Positions 1-9,038 are shown, counted from the first letter of the stretch. The stretch: DNA of 64,000 nucleotides from Afifella pfennigii DSM 17143 (GCF_000688515.1 NZ_JHZK01000002.1:62001-126000), one strand, 5' to 3'. Notes: a model not told the origin generated them from the sequence alone. Translations and numbers: made by a program.

Positions 1-1722
1 ATCCAGATGACCGGCACGCTGCCGGATCGCGAGATGAAGGAGCAGCTCCTCGATTCCATGGATATCGAGCGCGAGCGCGGCATCACCATCAAGGCGCAGA
101 CGGTGCATCTGCGCTACCGGGCGAAGAACGGCGAGGATTACCATCTCAACCTCATCGACACGCCCGGCCATGTCGATTTCGCCTACGAGGTGAACCGCTC
201 GCTCTATGCCTGCGAGGGCTCGCTGCTGGTGGTCGACGCCTCGCAGGGCGTGGAGGCGCAGACGCTCGCCAACGTCTACCAGGCGATCGAGGTCGATCAC
301 GAGATCGTGCCGGTCCTCAACAAGGTCGACCTGCCGGCGGCCGAGCCGGAGCGGGTGAAGGAGCAGATCGAGGAGGTCATCGGCCTCGACGCCTCCGACG
401 CGGTGATGATCTCCGCCAAGACGGGCCAGGGCGTGGAAGACGTTCTGGAGGCGATCGTCACCCGCCTGCCGCCGCCGAAGGGCCTGGCCGATGCGCCATT
501 GAAGGCGCTTCTGGTCGATTCCTGGTACGACCCCTATCTCGGCGTCGTCGTCCTGGTGCGCGTCATCGACGGCTTCTTGAGGGAAGGCCAGACGATCCGC
601 ATGATGGGCACCGGCGCCCGCTACGAGGTGAACCAGGTCGGCATGTTCACCCCGAAGATGGTGGAGACGGGCGAGCTCTCGCCCGGCGAGATCGGCTTTC
701 TGACCGCCTCCATCAAGGAGGTCGCCGACACCGCCGTCGGCGACACCATCACCGAGGACAAGCGCCCGACGCAAAAGCCGCTCCCCGATTTCCGCCCGGC
801 GGTGCCGGTGGTCTTCTGTGGCCTCTTTCCGGTCGATGCCGCCGATTTTGAGGACCTCAGAGCGGCGATGGGCAAGCTGCGCCTCAACGACGCCTCCTTC
901 AGCTACGAGATGGAGACCTCCGCGGCGCTCGGCTTCGGCTTTCGCTGCGGCTTTCTGGGCCTCCTGCATCTGGAGATCATCCAGGAGCGGCTCAGCCGCG
1001 AATTCGATCTCGACCTCATCGCCACGGCCCCCTCCGTCGTCTACCAGCTCAGCCTGACGGGCGGCGAGGAGACCGAGCTTCACAACCCGGCCGACATGCC
1101 CGATCCGGTGAAGATCGCGGAGATCCGCGAGCCCTGGATCCGCGCCACCATCCTGACGCCGGACGAATATCTCGGCGGTGTCCTGAAGCTCTGCCAGGAC
1201 CGGCGCGGCGTGCAGCAGGGCCTCACCTATGTCGGCCAGCGCGCGATGCTGGAATACGACCTGCCGCTCAACGAGGTGGTCTTCGATTTCTACGACCGGC
1301 TGAAATCGATCTCCAAGGGCTATGCCAGCTTCGACTATCACATCACCGGCTATGAGGCCGGCGATCTCGTCAAGATGTCGATCTTGGTCAACGGCGAGCC
1401 GGTCGACGCCCTGTCGATGCTCGTCCACCGCAGCCAGGCGGAACGGCGCGGCCGGGCGCTGTGCGAGAAGCTGAAGGACCTCATTCCCCGCCATCTCTTC
1501 AAGATCCCGATCCAGGCCTCCATCGGCGGCAAGGTGATCGCCCGCGAGACGATCTCCGCTCTGCGCAAGGACGTCACCGCCAAATGCTACGGCGGCGACG
1601 TGACCCGAAAGCGCAAGCTTCTGGAGAAGCAGAAGGAGGGCAAGAAGAAGATGCGCCAGTTCGGCAAGGTGGAGATCCCGCAGGAGGCCTTCATCGCCGC
1701 GCTGAAGATGGGAGATGGCTGA
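1..1722 (+). CDS. lepA: Elongation factor 4 (LepA), 5' partial
   Basis: Ribosome-associated translational GTPase that back-translocates or remodels stalled ribosomes. The reading frame is open from base 1, so about the first 30 residues lie outside the window. Visible GTPase motifs are switch I ([12 protein letters not shown]), the G3 motif DTPGHVDF, the G4 motif NKVDLP and the G5 motif SAKTGQG. They are followed by domain II, the EF-G-like domains III and V, and the LepA-specific C-terminal domain (KVIARETI, then the [15 protein letters not shown] basic tail). It ends at a TGA with an AT-rich spacer behind it. The match to the family is full length apart from the missing start. Confidence 0.97.
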   Translation: MQMTGTLPDREMKEQLLDSMDIERERGITIKAQTVHLRYRAKNGEDYHLNLIDTPGHVDFAYEVNRSLYACEGSLLVVDASQGVEAQTLANVYQAIEVDHEIVPVLNKVDLPAAEPERVKEQIEEVIGLDASDAVMISAKTGQGVEDVLEAIVTRLPPPKGLADAPLKALLVDSWYDPYLGVVVLVRVIDGFLREGQTIRMMGTGARYEVNQVGMFTPKMVETGELSPGEIGFLTASIKEVADTAVGDTITEDKRPTQKPLPDFRPAVPVVFCGLFPVDAADFEDLRAAMGKLRLNDASFSYEMETSAALGFGFRCGFLGLLHLEIIQERLSREFDLDLIATAPSVVYQLSLTGGEETELHNPADMPDPVKIAEIREPWIRATILTPDEYLGGVLKLCQDRRGVQQGLTYVGQRAMLEYDLPLNEVVFDFYDRLKSISKGYASFDYHITGYEAGDLVKMSILVNGEPVDALSMLVHRSQAERRGRALCEKLKDLIPRHLFKIPIQASIGGKVIARETISALRKDVTAKCYGGDVTRKRKLLEKQKEGKKKMRQFGKVEIPQEAFIAALKMGDG

Positions 1723-1835
1723 GATTTCACTCCGACTTTGCAATCAATAGACGTATAGCTCCAAAAATACATCCATAAGTAGAATAATCTTAAGGCGCAC
1801 AGCGCAACCTGGCGGCCAGCACGAGGGCCGCCGCC
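1723..1835 (+). promoter_or_regulatory. AT-rich intergenic region upstream of the GH25 gene
   Basis: A 113-base gap after lepA. Its middle part (about 1735-1795) is clearly richer in A and T than the surrounding genes, which suits a promoter for the GH25 gene. I cannot fix exact -35 and -10 boxes. Confidence 0.3.
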
Positions 1836-2519
1836 ATGCTGAACGCCGTCATCGACATCTCGCATTACAACGGCGCCGTCGATCTCGCCGCCGCCAAGGC
1901 GGACGGCATTATCGGCGTCATCCAAAAGGCCACCGAGGGCACCGGCTACGTCGATCCGAGCTACGCCGCCAATCGCGATAAGGCGCGCGCGGCCGGCCTT
2001 CTCTGGGGCGCCTATCATTTCGGCACCGGCGCGGGCGGCGCCGCCCAGGCGACGCATTTCCTCTCCGTCGTCGGCGACGATCCTGCAACGCTTCTCGCCC
2101 TCGATTTCGAGGCCAATCCGTCGGGTCCGAGCATGAGCCTTGAAGAGGCGAAGGCTTTCATCGTCGCCGTCGCCCGCCGGCGCGGTCGCTTCCCCGGCTT
2201 CTATTCCAATGCCCGTATCGCCGATGAGCTCGGCGATCACGTCGATCCGCTGCTGGCGCGATGCTGGCTTTGGGCCGCGCGCTACGGCTCGGCGCCGGTG
2301 GTTCCCAAGACCTGGCCGACCTGGACCATGTGGCAGTACACCGACGGCCATGCCGGCCCCGAGCCGCACGCGGTCGCCGGCGTTGGCCCCTGCGACCGCG
2401 ACCGCTTCAACGGCGACGAAGCCGGCCTGAGGCGCCTCTGGGGCCAAGGCGAAACGGCCGTCGCGGCCGCTTCGCCAAGCGAGCTTTTAGCACATGGCTG
2501 TGGTCCAAGGGGCTGCTGA
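1836..2519 (+). CDS. Glycoside hydrolase family 25 (lysozyme-like) protein
   Basis: About 227 residues, the size of a single GH25 catalytic domain. The expected acidic residues are visible: D7 in the N-terminal strand (AVIDISHYNG), and D90 and E92 in LALDFEAN. The WQYTDG segment near residue 167 and the closing CDRDRFNGD (normally the last strand) also fit. GH25 enzymes cleave the beta-1,4 bond of peptidoglycan. No signal peptide is evident, so it may act in the cytoplasm until released, or be a domesticated phage endolysin. It lies outside the Mu-like prophage, next to lepA, and has its own AT-rich upstream region. Family call is strong; role is uncertain. Confidence 0.88.
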   Translation: MLNAVIDISHYNGAVDLAAAKADGIIGVIQKATEGTGYVDPSYAANRDKARAAGLLWGAYHFGTGAGGAAQATHFLSVVGDDPATLLALDFEANPSGPSMSLEEAKAFIVAVARRRGRFPGFYSNARIADELGDHVDPLLARCWLWAARYGSAPVVPKTWPTWTMWQYTDGHAGPEPHAVAGVGPCDRDRFNGDEAGLRRLWGQGETAVAAASPSELLAHGCGPRGC

Positions 2520-2555
2520 CAGAATGGCTTGCAGCCGACCCGTTGTTCGTTTTCC

Positions 2556-2732
2556 TCACACAGCGACGGCGCCGATGCCGAACAGCATCAGGACGAGGAA
2601 GATCACCGCGATGACGAGGAAGAGGAAGAACAGGAAGCGCGCGACGGTCGCGGCGGCGCCGGCGATGCCGGTGAAGCCGAGCGCCCCGGCGATGAGGGCG
2701 ATGACGGCGAATATGATGGCCCATTTCAACAT
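2556..2732 (-). CDS. DUF1328 family small membrane protein
   Basis: A 58-residue protein starting at the ATG whose complement is 2730-2732 ([16 protein letters not shown]). It has two hydrophobic helices, about residues 3-20 and 30-52, with a Gly/Ala-rich turn between them ([13 protein letters not shown]). This is the typical form of the DUF1328/YtjA family, widespread in proteobacteria and often stress-induced; no molecular role is established. A longer frame upstream of this ATG exists, but it runs through repeats and lacks family similarity, so the short start was chosen. Confidence 0.85.
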   Translation of the reverse strand: MLKWAIIFAVIALIAGALGFTGIAGAAATVARFLFFLFLVIAVIFLVLMLFGIGAVAV

Positions 2733-2813
2733 GGCGTCAAATCTCCGCGGATGGTGAAGCGCGGCCGTTTGGCCGTTGGCAGGATAAACCGCGGCCCGGT
2801 GGCGAGGTTCCCG

Positions 2814-2855
2814 GCAAAGACACGGGAGCAAAGACACGCGAGCAAAGACACGGGA
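2814..2855. repeat. 14-bp direct repeat, three copies
   Basis: Three head-to-tail copies of GCAAAGACACGSGA at 2814-2827, 2828-2841 and 2842-2855; the middle copy differs at one base. They lie in the divergent intergenic region, so they could be a binding-site array or simple replication slippage. Confidence 0.85.
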
Positions 2856-2890
2856 TCGGTAGACCCGTCCTCGCCCCGCAAGCCGTTGGC

Positions 2891-2920
2891 AGCCAAGGAC
2901 AGCCAAGGACAGCCATAGGG
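2891..2920. repeat. 10-bp direct repeat AGCCAAGGAC
   Basis: Two perfect copies at 2891-2900 and 2901-2910, then a degenerate third unit starting AGCCA at 2911. Same intergenic region as the 14-bp repeat. Confidence 0.75.
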
Positions 2921-3116
2921 AGCCATTATGGGCCTCCGGGCGTTTTGCTGGCAGCATGAACAGTATGCGAGCGTCCATGTCGCCCGATCGTTGCGTCCCG
3001 TTGCGGCTTTTCCTCTTCGCCTCGCAAGGATTTCACCCATCATCGTCCGCCTGCGAAAGACAGCGCCGCCAACGAGCGCGCGGGCATGCTCGCCCGGCAT
3101 GCGGCGGAGGTGTTTC

Positions 3117-4250
3117 GTGAGCGGCCGCCTGGCTGCCGCCGCGCTTGCCGGCGCGCTTGTCTTCTCCCTGCCAGCCGCCTGGGCGGTGGACCTGCCGCGC
3201 CCGCGGCCCGAGGAAGCCGGCATCGCCAAGCTTCCGACCCCGCGTCCGCCGGTCCCGGAGGCACGCCAGGCCGCTCTCGCCTCACAGGCGGAGCCGGACG
3301 CGGCCCTGGCGCCTGGAGAGGCTATGCCGGGCGGGGAAACGGAAGGCGCGCCCGCCATCCCCAAGCCAAGGGACGAGGCGGCGGCGCCCCGGGCGCCTGC
3401 GGCGCGAGGCACGCAGGGCGGCGAGCGGCGGCAGGAAAGCGCTGGCGAGGTCGCCGAAAGGCAGGCCGCCTTTCAAGCTTGCAGGGCCCGCCTTACCGCC
3501 CTCGGCGCGCAGTTCGACCTTGCGCAGCCGATCGACGAGGAGGGGGGCTGCTTCGTGCCGCATCCGATCACGCTCACGCGGCCCTTGCCGCAGATTGAGC
3601 TTCGGCCCGCCGCGAGGCTGAACTGCGCCACCGCTCTGGCGCTGGCCGAATGGCTGAAGGAGATCGTGCTGCCGGCGGCGGAGGAGCATCTGGAGGGGGC
3701 GCTTCCGACCGGCGTGAGGCAAAACTCCGCCTATGTCTGCCGCAAGCGCTACGGCGACCCTGAGGCCAAGCTCTCCGAGCACGCCCGCGCCAACGCCATC
3801 GATATCTCGGCCATCGTCTTTGCGGACCGCGCGCCGCTCGCCTTCCGTTTGCGCGATACCGGGTCGGCCACGGTCAGGCGGGCGGAAGACGCGATCATCA
3901 CGCACGCCTTGGGCGGGCCGCGCCCGCAGCTTGGCCGGGACGCACCCGATAGCGACGCGGCAAACTCGGCCGAGCCGGCGGAAGGGATGCGCTCAGGCGA
4001 TGAAAAGGCCGGCGATACGACGGGCGAAAGGCAGGCGAGCATCGACACCGAGAGCGCCGCTTCCAAGGATGCCGCGCAGGCGAAGGCCCGGGAGGAGCAA
4101 GAGCGCGAACGCCTCTTCCAGCGCGAGATCCGTGAGGGTGCCTGTCGCTATTTCACCACGGTCCTGGGCCCCGGCGTCAACGCCGAGCATGCCTCGCATT
4201 TCCACTTCGACCTTGCCGCGCGACGCGGCGACTATCGGATCTGCCAATAG
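3117..4250 (+). CDS. Extensin-like C-terminal domain protein, secreted
   Basis: The C-terminal part matches the bacterial extensin-like family (Extensin-like_C): NCATALALAEWLKE, a YVCRKRYGD segment, SEHARANAIDISAI, and the end HASHFHFDLA with paired cysteines. The last motif resembles the metal site of LAS-type peptidases. The N terminus is a signal peptide (AAAALAGALVFSLPAAWA) followed by a Pro/Glu/Ala-rich low-complexity stretch; another charged insertion lies before the C-terminal motif. GTG at 3117 was chosen because a GGAGG sits six bases upstream; the in-frame ATG at 3099 is the alternative and would add MRRRCF. Substrate in the envelope is unknown. Confidence 0.85.
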   Translation: MSGRLAAAALAGALVFSLPAAWAVDLPRPRPEEAGIAKLPTPRPPVPEARQAALASQAEPDAALAPGEAMPGGETEGAPAIPKPRDEAAAPRAPAARGTQGGERRQESAGEVAERQAAFQACRARLTALGAQFDLAQPIDEEGGCFVPHPITLTRPLPQIELRPAARLNCATALALAEWLKEIVLPAAEEHLEGALPTGVRQNSAYVCRKRYGDPEAKLSEHARANAIDISAIVFADRAPLAFRLRDTGSATVRRAEDAIITHALGGPRPQLGRDAPDSDAANSAEPAEGMRSGDEKAGDTTGERQASIDTESAASKDAAQAKAREEQERERLFQREIREGACRYFTTVLGPGVNAEHASHFHFDLAARRGDYRICQ

Positions 4251-4275
4251 TCACCGGTCTTGCCGCAAGGGGGCG

Positions 4276-5226
4276 CTATTGGACGCCCAGCGCCGGCACG
4301 GAAAGGAACAGGATGCGCTTCTGCTCCAGCCGGGCGCGCCTGAGGCTCTCCAGGACGAAGCCGGTCGCCAGCGCGAAGGCCGCCAGAAGCAGGGCGCTCA
4401 TCGCCGTCATCGTCGCCCCGGCGCCTGCCGGGCTGCCGCCGAGCGCTGCCGCCAGAAGCGGCAGGGCGATGAGGACGCCGATGAGGCCGAAGATGGCGCC
4501 GAAGGTGGCGAACAGAGCGAGCGGGCGTGCTTCCAGCATGATGCGCGCGAGCGTTGCCGCCTCTCCGCCAAGGCGCGCCAGCGAGCGTTCCTTGCGGTGC
4601 CGCGGGGCCGGGCGGCCGCCGTCGAGCGACAGGCTCGCGACCGGGATGGAGAGCTCGCTTGCATGCAAGGTGAGTGCGGTCTCCGGCGAGAGCCGCGGCG
4701 CCACCGGCGGGAAGCTCTTGACGAGCCGCCGCGTCAGCGCCCGGTAGGGCGAGGCGCGCTCGCCGAAGGGATCGGAAAAGCCTGCGCCGAAGAGCCGGCG
4801 ATAGGCTTCGGCAAAGCCGCCGCCGGCCCAGGAGGCCCCTTCCGCCTTGGCGCCGCCGAGCCTCGCGGAGGTGCCGATCACCATGTCGAGCCGTTCCGTC
4901 ACGAGCGCGTTGATGAGCGAGGAGGCATCCGCCGGCTCGCAGGCGCCGTCGCCGGAGGCCATGAGATAGATATCGGCCTCGATATCGGCGAACATGCGCC
5001 ACAGCGCGGCGCCCCGGTCCGGTCCCGCGCCGCGCAGCACCTTGGCGCCCGCCTTGCCGGCGATGCGTGCCGTGTCGTCGGTGGAGGCCTCGTCGAAGAC
5101 GTAGATGCGCGCCTCAGGCAGCGCTTCGCGAAAGCCGCGCACCACCTTCTCGATGGTCGCCGCCTCGTTGCGGCAGGGCAAGAGCACGGCGACGCGCAGG
5201 CCCTCGCTGGCCGAAAGATGGGTCAT
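4276..5226 (-). CDS. Glycosyltransferase family 2 protein with C-terminal membrane helices
   Basis: About 316 residues. The N-terminal GT-A domain opens with VAVLLPCRNEAATIEKVV, the usual nucleotide-sugar binding strand, and has ASTDDT and the acidic MASGDG loop in place of the commoner DxD. Two hydrophobic helices lie near the C terminus (about 230-255 and 272-295), as in polyprenyl-phosphate glycosyltransferases. Donor and acceptor cannot be read from the sequence. It converges with the extensin-like gene (26-base gap) and diverges from mepA. A longer frame upstream overlaps mepA antisense and was rejected in favour of the ATG complementary to 5224-5226. Confidence 0.85.
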   Translation of the reverse strand: MTHLSASEGLRVAVLLPCRNEAATIEKVVRGFREALPEARIYVFDEASTDDTARIAGKAGAKVLRGAGPDRGAALWRMFADIEADIYLMASGDGACEPADASSLINALVTERLDMVIGTSARLGGAKAEGASWAGGGFAEAYRRLFGAGFSDPFGERASPYRALTRRLVKSFPPVAPRLSPETALTLHASELSIPVASLSLDGGRPAPRHRKERSLARLGGEAATLARIMLEARPLALFATFGAIFGLIGVLIALPLLAAALGGSPAGAGATMTAMSALLLAAFALATGFVLESLRRARLEQKRILFLSVPALGVQ

Positions 5227-5352
5227 CGATCCCCCCGGGGAAAGCCGCCAAACCTCGCCCGCTTCTAGCGGTTGACGGGTTAACACCCCGTTAGGATTTA
5301 GGCTCGCCTCGTCTGGAAATCGCCGATCTTCTGGGCTGGCGGCGCCCGTGTT

Positions 5353-6378
5353 ATGGTAGCCGCGATGCTGCGATTCATCCGCCTCGTCGTTCTTCTGGCG
5401 CCCGCCCTTCTTCTCGGGGCAGGGGCGCAAGCGGAGCCTGCCGCCAAGCAGCTCTTCGGCGCCAAGCAGCTTCCTTCCGCCCAGCGCGCGCAGGCGATCG
5501 GCTTCTACTCCAAGGGCTGCCTTGCCGGCGGCGAGGCGATGCCGGTCGACGGCCCCCACTGGCAGGCGATGCGCCTGTCGCGCAACCGCAATTGGGGCCA
5601 TCCGCAGCTCGTCGCCTTCGTCACATGGCTGGCGCGCGAAGCGGCCGAGAAGGATGGCTGGCCGGGGCTTCTCGTCGGCGATCTGTCGCAGCCGCGCGGC
5701 GGGCCGATGCTGAGCGGCCATGCCTCGCACCAGATTGGGCTCGATGCCGATATCTGGCTGACGCCGATGCCGAGCCGGCGCCTGTCGGCCAGGGAGCGCG
5801 AGGAGATGTCGGCGGTGCCGGTGGTCAAGCCGGGCCCGCACGAGGTCTATGAGAATGTCTGGACCAGGGCGCATGGCCGTCTCATCCGCCGCGCCGCGAT
5901 GCATCCATCCGTGCAGCGCATCCTGGTCGCGCCCGGCATCAAGAAGCGGCTCTGCGAGGAGGCCGGCGGGGACCGTTCCTGGCTCGCCAAGGTGCGCCCC
6001 TATTGGGGCCACAACTATCATATGCATGTGCGCCTCTTCTGCCCGGACGGCTCGCCCGGCTGCAAGGCGCAGCGCGCCACCGGCAGCGACGACGGCTGCG
6101 GCGGGGCGCTCGCCTGGTGGTACAGCGACGAGCCTTACCGACCGGCAAAGCCCTCCAAGCCGGCGCCGAAGAAGCGCGAAATGACGCTGGCGGCCCTGCC
6201 TTCCGCCTGCCGGGGCGTGCTGGCCGCCGAAACGCGCGCGGGCACCCAGACCGCGCTCGCCGCCTTTGAGGGGCATGTGCCGCCATCCGTGCTTGCCAAG
6301 GCCCGCGATATGCGCCCGGCGGCCGCCGCGCTCGTCGGTCTGCCCTATATGCCGCGGCCGCGTCCGGCGCGGCCTTGA
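5353..6378 (+). CDS. mepA: Penicillin-insensitive murein endopeptidase (MepA, M74/LAS family)
   Basis: Periplasmic zinc endopeptidase that cuts D-Ala-meso-DAP cross-links in peptidoglycan. A signal peptide is visible (LVVLLAPALLLGAGAQA). The LAS metal-site motifs are present: SGHASHQIGLDADIW around residue 120 and YHMHVRLFC around residue 225, plus several cysteines expected in the family (KGCLAGG, RLCEEAGG, CGGALAWW). The C terminus carries an extra low-complexity extension of about 90 residues (PAKPSKPAPKKRE and beyond). The start could be 5353 or the ATG four codons later (MLRFIRL). Confidence 0.93.
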   Translation: MVAAMLRFIRLVVLLAPALLLGAGAQAEPAAKQLFGAKQLPSAQRAQAIGFYSKGCLAGGEAMPVDGPHWQAMRLSRNRNWGHPQLVAFVTWLAREAAEKDGWPGLLVGDLSQPRGGPMLSGHASHQIGLDADIWLTPMPSRRLSAREREEMSAVPVVKPGPHEVYENVWTRAHGRLIRRAAMHPSVQRILVAPGIKKRLCEEAGGDRSWLAKVRPYWGHNYHMHVRLFCPDGSPGCKAQRATGSDDGCGGALAWWYSDEPYRPAKPSKPAPKKREMTLAALPSACRGVLAAETRAGTQTALAAFEGHVPPSVLAKARDMRPAAAALVGLPYMPRPRPARP

Positions 6379-6382
6379 GGTT

Positions 6383-7042
6383 CTAGGCCGCTTCCGGCAC
6401 GGCTGGGCAGGCGACACCGGTGCCGCCGAGGCCGCAATAGCCGCCGGGATTCTTGGCGAGATATTGCTGATGATAATCCTCGGCGAAATAGAAGCTCGGC
6501 GCGTCGACGATCTCCGTGGTGATCGCCGCATACCCCTTCTCCCGCAGGGCCTCTTGGTAGGCTTGCCTGGCCGCCTCCGCCTGGCGGCGCTGCGCCGCGT
6601 CGAAAACGTAGATGCCGGAGCGGTATTGCGTGCCGACATCGTTGCCCTGGCGCATGCCCTGCGTCGGGTCGTGGGCCTCAAAGAAGCGGGAAAGAAGCTC
6701 GTTGTAGCTCACCTTGTCGGGATCGAAAACGACCAGCACCACCTCGTTATGGCCGGTGCGCCCGCTGCACACTTCCCGGTAGGTGGGGTTTGGCGTTGTT
6801 CCGCCGGCATAGCCGACCGCCGTCACCCAAACGCCTTCGCTCTGCCAGAAGACGCGCTCCGCCCCCCAGAAGCAGCCGAGGCCGAAGAGCGCCATCTGCA
6901 TGCCCTGCGGATAGGGACCCTTGAGCGCCCTTCCGCTGACGAAATGCGTCTCGGCCGTTGCGATGGGCTCGGCGCGGCCGGGCAGCGCTTCCTCCGCGCT
7001 CGGCATGGCGGTCTTCTTGAGCAGGCGGTCGAGGCCGAACAT
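6383..7042 (-). CDS. msrA: Peptide methionine sulfoxide reductase A
   Basis: Reduces the S-epimer of methionine sulfoxide in proteins and free methionine. The catalytic motif GCFWG is at residues 56-60 (C57 nucleophile). It is followed by GYAGG, HNEVV and the C-terminal [10 protein letters not shown] that supplies a resolving cysteine. At 219 residues it is full length. It is convergent with mepA, with only four bases between the stops. Confidence 0.96.
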   Translation of the reverse strand: MFGLDRLLKKTAMPSAEEALPGRAEPIATAETHFVSGRALKGPYPQGMQMALFGLGCFWGAERVFWQSEGVWVTAVGYAGGTTPNPTYREVCSGRTGHNEVVLVVFDPDKVSYNELLSRFFEAHDPTQGMRQGNDVGTQYRSGIYVFDAAQRRQAEAARQAYQEALREKGYAAITTEIVDAPSFYFAEDYHQQYLAKNPGGYCGLGGTGVACPAVPEAA

Positions 7043-7107
7043 GGCAGGCTCCCTGTCTCTCCTGGTGAGGTCACTCCTGGCGAAGATATGGGGCGGCGTG
7101 CCTTCAG

Positions 7108-7434
7108 CTAAAGGTCCCGCTCATGGGCGAATTGGAAGCGCCGGCGCGGCCGTCCCAGCCAGAAGAAGAGGAGCGCCACCACCAAGAGGATGGCGAAGGT
7201 CGGCGCGGCGAGGAGGAAGCGTGCGGCGCCGCCCCACATCCAGGCGGAAGGGCTGGTCTCGATCGCCGTCTGAAAGGCCGCAAGGCTCGTTGCTGCCCAA
7301 TTCGACCAGGTTTCCGCCAGCGGGGTGAAGAGCAGGCGCGATTCGGCAATGGAGCGCGTGCCGTCGATGACGACCATGACGAGGCCGGCGGCCATCAGCC
7401 AGATGGCGAGGAAGCGCAGGATAAACCGGATCAT
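7108..7434 (-). CDS. Small two-helix membrane protein, unknown function
   Basis: A 108-residue protein with one hydrophobic helix at each end (about 3-23 and 72-93) and a polar middle ([18 protein letters not shown]). This layout recurs in a family of short uncharacterised rhizobial membrane proteins. It lies upstream of msrA on the same strand with a 65-base gap, so they may be cotranscribed. No function is assigned. Confidence 0.7.
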   Translation of the reverse strand: MIRFILRFLAIWLMAAGLVMVVIDGTRSIAESRLLFTPLAETWSNWAATSLAAFQTAIETSPSAWMWGGAARFLLAAPTFAILLVVALLFFWLGRPRRRFQFAHERDL

Positions 7435-7573
7435 GCCTTCAGCTTTGCCTTGCGGCTTGCGCCGCCGCTTGTCGGCTCATAGGTAGAGTTTTCCTCCCCG
7501 GCAGGCAATCGCGCCGCATCGTGTTCGCGACGCCTTGCTCTTGCGCCTCTCGCTCGATAAAGGGGAGCCCGCT

Positions 7574-7663
7574 GGAGGGGTGGCCGAGTGGTTGAAGGCG
7601 CACGCCTGGAACGCGTGTAGGCGGGAAACCGTCTCGAGGGTTCGAATCCCTCTCCCTCCGCCA
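7574..7663 (+). tRNA. tRNA-Ser (GGA)
   Basis: A 90-base class II tRNA. The acceptor arm GGAGGGG pairs with TCCCTCC, followed by discriminator G and an encoded CCA (7661-7663). The anticodon stem CACGC/GCGTG encloses loop CTGGAAC, giving anticodon GGA (serine UCC/UCU). The long variable arm (TAGGCGGGAAACCGTCTC) and TTCGAAT in the T loop are normal for serine tRNA. The prophage starts about 130 bases downstream but does not use the tRNA as its target. Confidence 0.96.
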
Positions 7664-7765
7664 TACCTAAGCTCCTGACATAAGTCGTGATTTTCGCCCC
7701 GGCGGCACCCGAATACCGTATGGCGTGACGCGGTGGGCGGGGCGGCCTCGCCAGACGTCATGTAG

Positions 7766-7777
7766 CTTGTAGCGCGC
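7766..7777. repeat. Copy of the prophage-end sequence just outside the element
   Basis: CTTGTAGCGCGC at 7766-7777 is repeated exactly at 7793-7804, where it spans the host/phage junction. The outer copy lies in host DNA, 18 bases before the junction. Confidence 0.7.
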
Positions 7778-7789
7778 TCGTCAGCGCTA
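7771..7789 (-). other. Inverted repeat beside the former epimerase stop codon
   Basis: GTAGCGC and its complement GCGCTAC lie around 7771-7789, separated by a few bases, so the minus-strand transcript could fold just after the former stop codon of the epimerase (TAG, complement of 7787-7789). No U-run follows, so it is not a classical intrinsic terminator. Confidence 0.35.
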
Positions 7790-7794
7790 CATCT
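7790..7794. repeat. Target-site duplication CATCT, right-end copy
   Basis: Five bases identical to 47670-47674. Five-base duplication is what MuA-type transposition produces. The sequence directly inside both copies is the matched terminal inverted repeat. Confidence 0.9.
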
Positions 7795-7838
7795 TGTAGC
7801 GCGCAAGATCAAATGGGCCGCCGCGCAAGATCAAATGG
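7795..7838 (+). promoter_or_regulatory. Right-end transposase binding sites R1 and R2
   Basis: CGCGCAAGATCAAATGG occurs at 7800-7816 and again at 7822-7838, exactly 22 bases apart, beginning at the terminal TGTA. Adjacent sites 22 bp apart match the R1/R2 geometry known for Mu attR. No clear third site was seen. Confidence 0.75.
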
Positions 7839-7943
7839 TCCCCGTTCGCGTGCCATTGAAGCGCTGTTGAACGACCGTCAGGCTGCGGGGCACCGTTTGC
7901 GGAATTCACAGAGGCGGATTGAGATGAGAGCGCTCTGCGGGGG

Positions 7944-8939
7944 CTAGGAGGTCTCTGAGACGAAGGCGACCGGCGGTTCGGTGGCGCAGCGTGCATCGAT
8001 CATCGTCTCGACCATCATGCATCCCACCTGGGGAGTGTAGTGGCTGCCGTCGAAGTAGAAATCCGCGCTTGTCGATTGCGTGATCCGGTTCTCGTCGTAG
8101 AAATCCCAGAGCGGAACGCCCTCTTCGGCCGCTATTCGAGCCATCTCGCTGCGCCACCGCTTCGGAAGATCGCCAATGCCGCGCTCAGCAAAGCGCCGCT
8201 GAACAGCCACATGCTCGGGGCTGAGGAACGCAACTGCATTGACGTTGTTCTGGCGGAACGCGCGGAATATCTCCCGGGCGCCTCCAAGCTTCGCTTCGAA
8301 GCCTGCAATATCCCCGTACAACCACTCCGTCGAATGAAAACCGTCCACACTCGCCTCAATCGCTGCGGGGAGGTCTGATGATCTCTGACGCCGGTGGAAG
8401 CCTGAGGGCAGAACAAGTTCTTTATCGCTTAGACCCGTCCAAATCATGTCGAAGGCGGTCGTCGATATCGTCATATACCCGGCGTTGCGATAAGGCGCCA
8501 ACGGTTCGGTATAGCTCGCGCTGAACCCAGGCTGATGATCGCGGTGCGGGTTGAACATGTAGAAGTCGAAGCCAAGGAGCACCAGCTTCGGCTTCAGGCG
8601 CGCGATCTGCCGCGCATAGACGGTCATCTCGTCGATCAGGAGGCCTGAGACGCCATAGTTCATGGCAGACGCATCGGGACCAAAGCTGGCCGGATCGAAC
8701 CCGTCGCGAACGCGTGATGAGCCAAGAACCACGATGTCAGGCCGCCGCAACGTTGCGATGATGGGCAGCGCGATACGCGGGTGCCACCAAATGCCGGCTC
8801 GATGGGATTCGCGCGAGGGGAAAAACACGCCGAAGGGATCGAAGGCGATCGAGACGGCGCCTGCTGCGAGGAACAGGGCGACCATGGTGCCGATCACCGT
8901 CCGGTTGAATGCTGCCCACTGCGCCCGCTCAATGTCCAT
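7944..8939 (-). CDS. Membrane-anchored SGNH-hydrolase-like protein (prophage cargo)
   Basis: 331 residues with an N-terminal transmembrane anchor (about 14-34). The conserved block IVVLGSSRVRDGF (S74/S75) resembles the Ser block of SGNH/GDSL and DltD/AlgX-like proteins, and the C-terminal FDGSHYTPQVG supplies the Asp-x-x-His pair. Such proteins move or remove acyl groups on envelope polysaccharides. It is the last gene before the right end of the prophage, beyond the tail fibre, where lysogenic-conversion genes are common. It lacks a phage structural homologue that I recognise. Inference: modification of a surface receptor. Confidence 0.65.
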   Translation of the reverse strand: MDIERAQWAAFNRTVIGTMVALFLAAGAVSIAFDPFGVFFPSRESHRAGIWWHPRIALPIIATLRRPDIVVLGSSRVRDGFDPASFGPDASAMNYGVSGLLIDEMTVYARQIARLKPKLVLLGFDFYMFNPHRDHQPGFSASYTEPLAPYRNAGYMTISTTAFDMIWTGLSDKELVLPSGFHRRQRSSDLPAAIEASVDGFHSTEWLYGDIAGFEAKLGGAREIFRAFRQNNVNAVAFLSPEHVAVQRRFAERGIGDLPKRWRSEMARIAAEEGVPLWDFYDENRITQSTSADFYFDGSHYTPQVGCMMVETMIDARCATEPPVAFVSETS

Positions 8940-9038
8940 GACAGCGATAACTACTCGGGCTCTCGTCGATCGGCAACGTGGCGCCTGCAGCCAGTAGCTG
9001 TCATCGGCACACTCTGCTGGTATTGGCGAGCTGGGCGC

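Larger units (their letters stand above)
2733..3116. other. Intergenic region between divergent genes, with short tandem repeats
   Basis: About 380 bases between the DUF1328 gene (minus) and the extensin-like gene (plus). No convincing gene is seen. It holds two tandem repeat blocks (entered separately) and must contain both promoters. Open frames crossing it are long only because of GC content. Confidence 0.5.
7664..7943. other. Spacer holding the prophage right end
   Basis: About 280 bases without a supported gene. It contains host sequence up to 7789, the target duplication (7790-7794), the right terminus of the prophage with two transposase-site copies (from 7795), and about 100 bases of phage sequence before the stop of the SGNH-type gene. 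Confidence 0.7.

Noticed and set aside
2556-2978. A longer 140-residue start for the DUF1328 gene.
   Set aside because: The extension runs across tandem repeats and does not fit the family, which begins MLKWA.
7574-7663. tRNA-Ser as the prophage attachment site.
   Set aside because: The element is Mu-like with a 5-bp duplication 130 bases away and no tRNA fragment at the far end.
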